Of a stretch of DNA of 8,188 bases, positions 1 to 6,325 are shown piece by piece (the stretch's first letter is position 1; each line of letters opens with the position of its first letter). The DNA is taken from assembly GCA_021850555.1 (NCBI GenBank), contig JAJZLX010000461.1, forward strand, positions 1-8,188. Direction: 5' to 3'. The notes beneath the pieces are model-generated. The model had not been told where the DNA came from. It saw only the letters and a list, made by a program, of their open reading frames with translations, and made no database searches. Origin of the DNA: Pseudomonadota bacterium. Its GTDB lineage: Bacteria > Pseudomonadota > Gammaproteobacteria > Steroidobacterales > Steroidobacteraceae. The position numbers and the translations under genes were made by a program.

Positions 1-456
1 CAGGTCGATCTGCGGCGCAAGCTCGCCTGGGTGCATCCCGATCAGGCAAAGGCGAGGCGGGCGATCGCGGTCCCGCTCAACGACATGGCAATGAGTATCC
101 TCGGACGCCAAGTCGGGCTTCACCCGGTGCACGTGTTCATTTACCTGGGCAAGCCGATCTTTCAGGTGAGCACGAAGGCCTGGTACCACGCGCTCGAGCG
201 CGCCGGTATCGAGGACTTCAGGTTCCACGATTTGAGGCACACCTGGGCGAGCTGGCACGTGCAGAACGGGACGCCGCTCTTTGCCTTACAGGAACTCGGG
301 GGCTGGGAAACGGAGCGAATGGTGCGGCGCTATGCGCACCTGAGCGCGGATCATCTGGCGCAATGGGCCGGACATGCGCAAATCCATGGCACATTCCTGG
401 CACACCCCTCGAACTTCCTGAAACTGCTCGAAGAAAATATTGTTGATATTCAGTGA
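1..456 (+). CDS. Tyrosine recombinase/phage-type integrase, C-terminal part (5' end outside window)
   Basis: The reading frame is open from base 1, so the gene starts to the left of the window; 151 residues are visible. Seen: the HxxR box (HDLRHTWASW, codons around 226-255) followed by ELGGWETERMVRRYAHLS (around 289-342). In tyrosine recombinases the W/H and the Y of RRYAHL are the last two catalytic positions, the Tyr forming the covalent link to DNA. The first catalytic Arg would lie upstream and cannot be checked. The family cuts and rejoins DNA at att sites to integrate or excise elements. The gene ends at a TGA (454-456) five bases before the 3' end of a tRNA-Phe gene on the other strand, the normal address of a genomic-island or prophage integrase. 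The last codons (about 428-456) are AT-rich, unlike the rest of the window, which fits foreign origin. The visible part has no frameshift. Confidence 0.9.
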   Translation, partial: QVDLRRKLAWVHPDQAKARRAIAVPLNDMAMSILGRQVGLHPVHVFIYLGKPIFQVSTKAWYHALERAGIEDFRFHDLRHTWASWHVQNGTPLFALQELGGWETERMVRRYAHLSADHLAQWAGHAQIHGTFLAHPSNFLKLLEENIVDIQ

Positions 457-461
457 GTTAG
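1..461. mobile_element. Right end of a putative integrated element (island or prophage) at tRNA-Phe
   Basis: Inferred from an integrase gene directly abutting the 3' end of a tRNA gene. Integrative elements that use tyrosine recombinases commonly insert at tRNA 3' ends and restore the tRNA. The element would extend left of base 1. The second att copy, a repeat of the tRNA 3' portion, is not in the window, so its extent and type are unknown. Only the integrase remnant is visible as cargo. Confidence 0.5.
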
Positions 462-537
<76 letters not shown>

Positions 538-556
538 GCCGCGGGAGGAGCCGCGT

Positions 557-585
557 ATTACACCGGTCTGGGCGGAACCCGTCAA
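557..585 (-). promoter_or_regulatory. Promoter of tRNA-Phe (sigma70-type, GC-rich discriminator)
   Basis: On the minus strand a -35 TTGACG (580-585) and a -10 TGTAAT (557-562) each match the consensus at five of six positions and are separated by exactly 17 bases. The -10 ends 19 bases before the mature tRNA 5' end, giving a leader of roughly a dozen bases. The sequence after the -10 (ACGCGGC...) is GC-rich, as in stable-RNA promoters that respond to ppGpp in proteobacteria. The stringent response is inferred from family knowledge only. Confidence 0.7.
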
Positions 586-1079
586 GGCAGCCTCGGCCTA
601 AGTAATTGACGGCCTTTGCCACCTCAGGATCGCCCGCACATTCTCCCCTTCCCGAACGCGACGGGAGCCCCCATATCTTCCTGCAGCGTGCAATTTTCAG
701 CCGCATCTGGTCCGCGCGGCCACCTTTGGTCTCGCCGGTCGGAGCCGGATCCTGTGCGATCCCCCTCCGAGCGCCTTGCGGTCCCGCAGTCGCCTCTCCC
801 ATCTGGGGGATGGCGGCGCCCGGAAGCCGGGGGACCCTCGGCAAATTGTCGTGTGCGACGCGCTACACTGCATGGTGGTGCCGAGACGGAGACTTCCCGC
901 CTACGGCTCTAGCCCAACCACAGGTGAGGCGCTTGCGCCGCAGAAAGCTGCCCAAGGTGCCCGCCTGGAGGGCGAGACCTCGGCCGGTTCCCGATGAGGG
1001 GCCGGGCATACAGGGTTTTGCCACCGGCAGGCTGCCGGAGGCGGTACCCGCCCTTGAACTGGAGCGATGAACGAAGCTC
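586..1079. other. Long intergenic region without a supportable gene
   Basis: Several open frames cross this stretch on both strands, but none has a good start with a Shine-Dalgarno site or a recognisable protein motif. Long chance frames are expected at this GC content. It should contain the promoter of the downstream kinase-regulator pair, yet I found no convincing -35/-10 pair: TACACT (864-869) resembles a -10 but has no matching -35. Near the right end lie a near-perfect dyad, CCGGCAG-G-CTGCCGG (1024-1038), and a 29-codon frame (994-1083) whose TGA overlaps the kinase ATG. There is also a smaller inverted repeat, CCCGG-aag-CCGGG (819-831), without a T-run. Confidence 0.55.
1024..1038. repeat. 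Short inverted repeat upstream of the GAF kinase gene
   Basis: CCGGCAG-G-CTGCCGG has two 7-base arms in perfect symmetry around one base. It lies 41 bases before the kinase ATG. It could be an operator for a dimeric regulator, or in RNA a 6-bp hairpin with a three-base loop. No T-run follows, so it is not an intrinsic terminator. In GC-rich DNA such a dyad can also arise by chance. Confidence 0.35.
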
Positions 1080-2903
1080 ATGAGCGCCACTCCGGCCGAA
1101 CCGGCTTTACGCCCCCGCCTCGCCTCACCGGGGGACATCATCCCCTGCGTCGAGGAGCTGAGCCACGTCAACGAGTCGCTGCACCGCCAGGAGGCGCTGC
1201 TCGCCGCTTCCGCCAGGGCGAGCCGCATGCTTCTGGAGGCCCCCGACGTCAATGGCGCGATCCCCGAGGTGCTGCGCCTGATCGGCGAAGCAGCACACGT
1301 CGATCGCGTGAACGTCATGCTGGCCAAATGCGGCCCCGAGGGCGAGCCGCTGCTGGTGGTCGCCGGGGAATGGACGGCCAAGGGTGTGCCACCGCACATC
1401 GACGATGCCGAGGCACACGCCTGTGACGAGCGGGAGATTGCGGCGGTGACCGCGGAGCTGCGCTCCGGGCGCAGCGTGTGCCTGAACGCCGGGGATGGCG
1501 TCAACGGCTGCACCTCGATCACCCGCTTCGAAGGCATCGGCACCCAGAGCAAGGCCGTCGTGCCCATCGTGGTAGCCGGTGAGTTCATCGGGGTCGTCGG
1601 CCTCGACAACACCCGCCAGCACCGCGCCATCGAGTCCGCGGAGCTCGCCGCGCTCGAGACCGCCGCCAGCGTGATCGGGGCGGCGCTGCACCGCCAGCGG
1701 CTCCTCGATGACATGCGGCGCGAGCGCGAGCGCGCCGCCGAGGAACGCGCCACGGAGCTCGCCAAGGCCAACGCCGTGATCCGCGGCAACCTCGAGCGCC
1801 TGGCGAGCGAGCCCGACCTCAACAGTTTCCTCGGGCACCTGCTGCTCGAGGCCGTGCGCCAGTTCAATGCGGATTCCGGCGCGGTGGTGGTCTCGCGTGA
1901 CAGCCTGCAGGAGTGGCGGATCGCCGCGCATGTGCGCGAGGGCAAGCTGGAGGAGCCCCCCTATCAGATCAGCGTCTCCACCGGCTCGCCCTTCGGCAAC
2001 CGCTTCGGCCAGCCGCATGAGCCGATGTACCTCGAGGTCGCACAACAGCATCAGGAATTCTGGCCCGGCATGCTGGCCTTCGACCAGCGCGAGGGCCACA
2101 TCGGCAAGGTCGTCTATCCGCTCGTGTTCGGCTCGCGCAACGTGGGCTTTCTGATCCTGCGCTTCCGGCGAAACGCCGAGGACGTGCCGCACAGCGAGCT
2201 GCTGGTGGCGCTCGCCCAACAGGCAACACTCGCCGTACAGCTGACGCGCCTCGCATACCAGGCCAAGGAGGCGGCGGTGCTCGTCGAGCGCGCCCGCATC
2301 GGCCAGGAGATTCACGACGGCCTGGCACAGGCCTTCACGGGCATCCTCATGCAGCTCGGCGCGGTGGAGGAGGCTCCGCCCTGCAAGAACAAGGGCTCGA
2401 GCCTGGCGATCACGCTGCAGCGCATCCGCGACCTGGCGCGCGACGGGCTGGCGGACGCGCGCCGCTCGGTGATGGCGCTCAGGCTCGACCAGACGCGCCG
2501 CGCGGGACTGGAGCTCGCGCTCCGCCAGCTCGCAGAGCGCTCCACCGTACCCGGCGGCGTCACCTGCACATTCGAGGGCGGCGGCATCACGACCGGGCTC
2601 AAGCCGGAGCACGAGCATGAGCTGCTGCGCATCGCCCAGGAGGCGGTCAGCAACGCCGTGCGGCATGCGCGCCCGCGCACGATCCGCATCACCATGGCGG
2701 ACGAAGACGGGCATTGGGTCATGACCATCGAAGACGACGGCCGCGGCATGGATCGGAGTCCCGAGCGCTCCGAGCGCCACGGCTTCGGCCTGAGCAGCAT
2801 GCGTCAGAGGGCCGGCGACATCGGCGGCGAGTGGCGAATCGAGAGCCGCCCCGGAGCCGGCACCCGCGTGAGCGTGCGGATGCAGAAGCGAAAAGCAGCG
2901 TAG
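1080..2903 (+). CDS. Soluble sensor histidine kinase, GAF-GAF-HisKA_3-HATPase_c (NarL-type partner)
   Basis: 607 residues with no membrane segment or signal peptide, so a cytoplasmic sensor is expected. In order: an N-terminal helical stretch (about 22-45); a first GAF-like domain (about 45-205); a charged coiled-coil linker (about 205-245, rich in RERERAAEERATELAKA); a second GAF-like domain (about 245-392); the HisKA_3 dimerisation/phosphoacceptor region with RARIGQEIHDGLAQ, whose phosphorylated residue should be His412; and a HATPase_c domain with N-box IAQEAVSNAVRHA (Asn525), G1 EDDGRGMD (551-558) and G2 RHGFGLSSM (566-574). It would autophosphorylate and pass phosphate to the regulator encoded 10 bases downstream. 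The signal is unknown; the first GAF has four cysteines (84, 115, 134, 144). In this frame a stop lies at 1068-1070, so ATG 1080 is the first possible ATG. Its Shine-Dalgarno is poor (GGAG lies 15 bases upstream). Confidence 0.93.
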   Translation: MSATPAEPALRPRLASPGDIIPCVEELSHVNESLHRQEALLAASARASRMLLEAPDVNGAIPEVLRLIGEAAHVDRVNVMLAKCGPEGEPLLVVAGEWTAKGVPPHIDDAEAHACDEREIAAVTAELRSGRSVCLNAGDGVNGCTSITRFEGIGTQSKAVVPIVVAGEFIGVVGLDNTRQHRAIESAELAALETAASVIGAALHRQRLLDDMRRERERAAEERATELAKANAVIRGNLERLASEPDLNSFLGHLLLEAVRQFNADSGAVVVSRDSLQEWRIAAHVREGKLEEPPYQISVSTGSPFGNRFGQPHEPMYLEVAQQHQEFWPGMLAFDQREGHIGKVVYPLVFGSRNVGFLILRFRRNAEDVPHSELLVALAQQATLAVQLTRLAYQAKEAAVLVERARIGQEIHDGLAQAFTGILMQLGAVEEAPPCKNKGSSLAITLQRIRDLARDGLADARRSVMALRLDQTRRAGLELALRQLAERSTVPGGVTCTFEGGGITTGLKPEHEHELLRIAQEAVSNAVRHARPRTIRITMADEDGHWVMTIEDDGRGMDRSPERSERHGFGLSSMRQRAGDIGGEWRIESRPGAGTRVSVRMQKRKAA

Positions 2904-2906
2904 AGG
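2902..2906 (+). promoter_or_regulatory. Ribosome binding site of the NarL-type regulator
   Basis: AGAGG lies seven bases before ATG 2914 and overlaps the TAG stop of the kinase gene (2901-2903). This fixes the regulator start and indicates that the two genes are translated from one message. Confidence 0.7.
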
Positions 2907-2913
2907 TTTAAAG

Positions 2914-3549
2914 ATGGCGGCGGTGTTGCAGAAGAAGATCCGGGTGATCCTGGCGGACGATCACCCCGTGGTGCGCGACGGACTTGCGGCGATGGTCAAT
3001 CAACAGCCGGACATGGAGGTCGTGGCGGAAGCCGGCGATGGCGAGGAGGCGATTGGGCTCTACGAGCGGCACCAGCCCGATGTGATGGTGCTCGATCTGC
3101 GCATGCCGAAACGCGATGGACTCGCGGTGGTGCAGCGAGTGCTAGAGATCAACCCCAAGGCGCGGCTGCTGATCATGACCACCTACGACGGCGACGAGGA
3201 CATCTTCCAGTGCCTGAGCCACGGAGCCAAGGGCTACATGCTGAAGGACGCGCCGCGCCAGGAGATCCTCTCGGCCATCCGTGCCGTGAGCGAGGACCGC
3301 CCTTACACCTCCTCCACCGTCGCGGCCAAGGCTCTGCAACGCATGGCCAAGCCCAGCCTCACCGAGCGCGAGCTCGATGTGCTGGAGCTCGTCGCCCAAG
3401 GCCGCAGCAACAAGGACATCGCGCGACGCCTGTCGATCACCGAGGGGACCGCCAAGACCCACGTGAAGTCCATCCTGACCAAGCTCGATGCCATCAGCCG
3501 TACCGAGGCGGTGGCGGTGGCGCACAAGCGCGGGCTGATCCGTTTGTAG
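2914..3549 (+). CDS. NarL/FixJ-family response regulator (receiver + LuxR-type HTH)
   Basis: 211 residues, the usual length for this family. The receiver (about 8-125) has the acidic pair Asp15/Asp16, the phosphoacceptor Asp61 in VMVLDLRMP, Thr89 of the switch and Lys111 in GYMLKDA. The C-terminal LuxR-type helix-turn-helix (about 148-208) reads LTERELDVLELVAQGRSNKDIA, then TAKTHVKSILTKL, the recognition-helix region. All receiver active-site residues are present, so phosphorylation-dependent DNA binding is expected. The cognate kinase lies immediately upstream with a 10-base gap. The nearest downstream genes on the same strand are heme genes starting 147 bases later, making them plausible but unproven targets. 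Confidence 0.95.
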   Translation: MAAVLQKKIRVILADDHPVVRDGLAAMVNQQPDMEVVAEAGDGEEAIGLYERHQPDVMVLDLRMPKRDGLAVVQRVLEINPKARLLIMTTYDGDEDIFQCLSHGAKGYMLKDAPRQEILSAIRAVSEDRPYTSSTVAAKALQRMAKPSLTERELDVLELVAQGRSNKDIARRLSITEGTAKTHVKSILTKLDAISRTEAVAVAHKRGLIRL

Positions 3550-3696
3550 CAAACCTCGCGGTGGCCCGCGCCTGCGCACATCGGGTCGGCCGTGCCCCGC
3601 AAGCCGCCCGTCCGCATCCGTGACCGCGCCCGGAGTCATGGAGCGGAGTGACGCTTCTGTGACACCTCGGTGGGCCATTCATGGTTTCCTTGACCT
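3550..3696 (+). promoter_or_regulatory. Intergenic control region before the heme operon
   Basis: 147 bases without a gene separate the regulator and hemA. A 5-bp hairpin, CGCGG-tggc-CCGCG (3557-3570), follows the regulator stop but has no T-run, so read-through into hemA is possible. GTGAC occurs at 3620-3624, 3648-3652 and 3659-3663, the last two starting 11 bases (about one helical turn) apart, and an inverted GTCA lies at 3635-3638. These could be regulator half-sites. GTGACA at 3659-3664 resembles a -35, but I see no good -10 at the right distance. No Shine-Dalgarno precedes ATG 3697. Confidence 0.35.
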
Positions 3697-5013
3697 ATGC
3701 ACCAGATCGGCGTCGTGGGCCTGTCCTACCGGCATGCGGGAGTGGACGAAGTGGCCCGGTTGTCCATCCCCAAGACAGACCTCCCCCTCCGGCTGCCCTC
3801 GCTGCGCGAAGCGCTCGGTGTGGCGGAGCTGCTGTACGTCGGGACCTGCAACCGGGTCGAGCTCCTTTTCGCCACGGCCGATGGGGCGGTCGCCGAGGAC
3901 CTGCGTCCGCAAGCCCTCGAGCAGCTCTCCGGGAAGACCTCGCCGGCGGAGGCGGCGCCACGCCTGCTGCGCGCCTGGGCGGGCGAGTCGGCCATCGAGC
4001 ACCTGCTGATGCTCGCCTGTGGCCTGGACTCCGCCCAGGCGGGGGAGCGGGAGGTCGCCGCACAGCTGCGCGATGCCTGGGAGACCGCGCGTGCCGCGGG
4101 CACCTGCGGCCCGATGCTCGACCGGCTGGTCGGAGAGGCGCTCGGCATGGCCGGACGCATGCAGCGTCTCCAGGCCGGCGTGCGCGCCCCGTCGCTCGCG
4201 GACCTCGCCGCCGAGCGCGTCCAGCGGCATCTCGGCGATGTCCTGGCGCCGGTCGCCCTGATCGGGGTCTCACCCATGACCCGGCGTTGCGGCCTCGCGC
4301 TTCACGAGGCAGGCCTTCCGCTGCGGGTGGTGAACCGCACGCTGGCCTCGGCGCAGGAATTCGCCGAAACCATCTCAGGCCAGGCGCTGTCGCTCGAAGC
4401 GTTCCGCGACCAGCCACCGCCCTGCGGCGCGGTGATCCTGGCCGCCGGCGGCGGCGAGCCCATCCTCGACGAGCCGGTCCTGCGGCGGCTCGCTCAAAGC
4501 GCCAGAGGCCTGCGCATCGCAGCGCCTCTGGTCATCGATTTCGGGGTTCCACCCAACGTCGATCCGGCCGCAGCACGACGCGCGGGCCTTGCCCGGATCG
4601 GAATGGAGGAACTCGTCCAAGCAGTCCAGGAACGGCGCCTGACCGAGCTCATGCGCCTGGCTCCGGTACGCGCGGCGATCGATGAGCAGCTGACTCGCCT
4701 GCGCACCGAGATGGCCACCCGCGCCATCGGTCCTCGCCTGGCGCAGCTGCGCGCCCAGTTCGAGCAGATCGCGGCCGAGGAGGCCGGACGGGCGATGGGA
4801 ACGGAGCTGCATACCCTGGACGCCGGCCAGCGTGAGGCCGTGCTGCGCCTCGCCGAGCGCGTGGCCCACAGCCTGGCGCACCTGCCCATCGCGGGGCTGC
4901 GGGCCGCCGCCGCCCAAAGCAGTCCGGAGGCGCTCGATGCGTTCTTCCGCGAGGCCCGGCCGCATCGCCGCGGCCACCTGACGCATCCCGAGCCGCCCAC
5001 CCCATCTCCTTGA
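3697..5013 (+). CDS. hemA: Glutamyl-tRNA reductase, divergent (HemA-like)
   Basis: 438 residues, close to the usual ~420. GluTR reduces glutamyl-tRNA(Glu) to glutamate-1-semialdehyde with NADPH, the first committed step of C5-pathway heme synthesis. Seen: catalytic-domain motif VGTCNRVEL with nucleophile Cys51 and Asn52/Arg53; AIEHLLMLACGLDS with His102 (aligns with E. coli His99) and Ser112; GE at 116-117. The family's ExQILGQVK becomes EREVAAQLR. In the Rossmann domain the glycine loop (GAGE in E. coli) reads IGVSPMTRR (189-197), followed by the normal VVNRT; the VPRD motif becomes VPPN (284-287). A C-terminal helical dimerisation region (about 310-420) and a Pro-rich tail follow. An in-frame stop at 3691-3693 makes ATG 3697 the start; the Shine-Dalgarno is poor. 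hemL follows 25 bases on. It is probably active, given the retained Cys/His, but unusual cofactor binding or a paralogous role is possible. Confidence 0.88.
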   Translation: MHQIGVVGLSYRHAGVDEVARLSIPKTDLPLRLPSLREALGVAELLYVGTCNRVELLFATADGAVAEDLRPQALEQLSGKTSPAEAAPRLLRAWAGESAIEHLLMLACGLDSAQAGEREVAAQLRDAWETARAAGTCGPMLDRLVGEALGMAGRMQRLQAGVRAPSLADLAAERVQRHLGDVLAPVALIGVSPMTRRCGLALHEAGLPLRVVNRTLASAQEFAETISGQALSLEAFRDQPPPCGAVILAAGGGEPILDEPVLRRLAQSARGLRIAAPLVIDFGVPPNVDPAAARRAGLARIGMEELVQAVQERRLTELMRLAPVRAAIDEQLTRLRTEMATRAIGPRLAQLRAQFEQIAAEEAGRAMGTELHTLDAGQREAVLRLAERVAHSLAHLPIAGLRAAAAQSSPEALDAFFREARPHRRGHLTHPEPPTPSP

Positions 5014-5038
5014 AAGAAAAGCCATTACCATATCCGTC

Positions 5039-6325
5039 ATGACCCATCCTCGTTCCCAAGCGCTGTACGAGCGCGCCTGCCGTGTCATCCCCGGAGGCGT
5101 CAACTCACCCGTGAGAGCATTCCGTGCGGTGGGGGGCACGCCGCTGTTCTTCGCGCGCGGAAGCGGCCAGCACCTCATCGATGCCGATGGGAGGCAGTAC
5201 CTGGATTTCGTCGGCTCATGGGGTCCGCTGATCCTGGGCCATGCACATCCGGAAGTGGTCGCCGCCATCACAGAGGCAAGCCGTGCGGGCACAACGTTCG
5301 GCGCACCGTGTGCCGGAGAGGTCGAGCTGGCGGAACGGGTGGTAGCGTCCTACCCCGGCGCGGAGCAGGTCCGCTTCGTCTCCTCGGGCACCGAGGCGAC
5401 GATGAGCGCCATCCGCCTGGCCCGCGCCTTCACGAGGCGCGACCTCATCGTGAAATTCTCCGGCTGCTACCACGGACACGCCGACCACCTGCTGGTGGCG
5501 GCCGGCTCGGGCCTCGCCACCTTCGGCCGGCCCTCCTCCGCCGGCGTGCCGGAACCGTTCACCGCTTGCACGCGCGTCCTGCCGCTCGATGACGAGAGCG
5601 CGCTCGAGACGCTCTTCGCGCAGGAGGGCGGCAAGATCGCCGCCGTCATCGTCGAGCCGGTGCCGGCCAATCACGGACTGCTGCCGCAGCGGCCCGCCTT
5701 CCTCGCCCGGATGCGCGCGCTCACGCGCGAGCACGGCGCGCTGCTCATTTTCGACGAGGTCATCTCCGGGTTCCGGCTGGCCCGCGGCGGCGCCGCGGAG
5801 CGCCTCGGCATCACCCCCGACCTCGCCACCTTCGGCAAGGTGATCGGCGGCGGACTGCCGGTGGGCGCCTTCGCCGGCCCCCGTCACATCCTCTCCCGCC
5901 TCGCCCCCGACGGCGATACCTACCAGGCGGGCACCCTGTCGGGCAACCCCGTTGCCATGGCGAGCGGCATCGCCACCCTGGATGCTCTCATCCGCGAGGA
6001 CGGCTGGCAGCGGCTCGAGTCCCTCGGCGCGCAGCTGGAGCAAACGCTCAGACCGGTGTTGGATGCGGCGCCTTACCCGGTGCACCTGGTGCGCGTGGGC
6101 TCGCTCTTCTGGCTCTCGCTGCACGATGCCGGCGCGCCGCGCGTCGCGGCGAGCCTCCCCGAGCGCGCCGCGCAGCGCTTCGGCAGACTGTTTCATGCGC
6201 TGCTCAAGGACGGCATCTACTTCCCGCCCTCGGCCTACGAGGCCTGCTTCCTGTCGCTCGCCCATACGGCCGCGGACTTCGAGCGGCTGGCGGGAAGCCT
6301 CGGCCGGGCCCTCACCGCCTCATGA
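5039..6325 (+). CDS. hemL: Glutamate-1-semialdehyde 2,1-aminomutase (GSAM)
   Basis: 428 residues, the normal length. This PLP enzyme converts glutamate-1-semialdehyde to 5-aminolevulinate, the step right after HemA; the two enzymes are known to cooperate to protect the unstable intermediate. Seen: IPGGVNSPVRAF (17-28); FVGSWGPLILGHAHP (57-71); SSGTEATMSAIRLARA (115-130, phosphate-binding region); GCYHGHAD (142-149); IFDEVISGFR with Asp239 at the PLP ring; and TFGKVIGGGLPVGAF, whose Lys267 should form the Schiff base. All expected active-site blocks are present and I see nothing degenerate. The gene begins 25 bases after hemA, with only a loose purine run (about 5012-5021) as ribosome site. 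Its TGA overlaps the ATG of the next gene (ATGA, 6322-6325). Confidence 0.97.
   Translation: MTHPRSQALYERACRVIPGGVNSPVRAFRAVGGTPLFFARGSGQHLIDADGRQYLDFVGSWGPLILGHAHPEVVAAITEASRAGTTFGAPCAGEVELAERVVASYPGAEQVRFVSSGTEATMSAIRLARAFTRRDLIVKFSGCYHGHADHLLVAAGSGLATFGRPSSAGVPEPFTACTRVLPLDDESALETLFAQEGGKIAAVIVEPVPANHGLLPQRPAFLARMRALTREHGALLIFDEVISGFRLARGGAAERLGITPDLATFGKVIGGGLPVGAFAGPRHILSRLAPDGDTYQAGTLSGNPVAMASGIATLDALIREDGWQRLESLGAQLEQTLRPVLDAAPYPVHLVRVGSLFWLSLHDAGAPRVAASLPERAAQRFGRLFHALLKDGIYFPPSAYEACFLSLAHTAADFERLAGSLGRALTAS

Noticed and set aside
420..461. Terminator for tRNA-Phe on the minus strand (AATAT-caaca-ATATT then a T-rich run)
   Set aside because: The stem is only five A/T pairs, too weak for a convincing intrinsic terminator, and it lies in integrase coding sequence.
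606..1070. Open frame of 154 codons in the region before the GAF kinase
   Set aside because: It has a TTG start without a ribosome site, low-complexity Pro/Arg-rich content and no recognisable motif. Other frames in the same GC-rich stretch are similarly open.
860..1078. Riboswitch or structured leader before the GAF kinase
   Set aside because: I looked for a c-di-GMP-type or other conserved aptamer core and found only short GC hairpins without diagnostic motifs.
1067..1426. ATG 1067 with a better-placed GGAG (1061-1064) than the kinase ATG
   Set aside because: It opens a different frame giving an Arg/Pro-rich 119-residue product inside the kinase gene, while the kinase frame carries clear domain motifs. 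It is most likely a chance frame, though it could affect kinase initiation.
1125..2780. Very long open frame (551 codons) antisense to the GAF kinase
   Set aside because: Shadow frame caused by GC-biased third positions of the sense gene. The sense frame carries the HisKA_3/HATPase motifs and the antisense product shows none.
3557..3570. Hairpin CGCGG-tggc-CCGCG after the NarL-type regulator as a terminator
   Set aside because: The stem is short and no T-run follows; such stems are frequent by chance in GC-rich DNA.
5216..6265. Long antisense frame (349 codons) opposite hemL
   Set aside because: hemL is unmistakable on the + strand; the antisense frame has no recognisable protein features.
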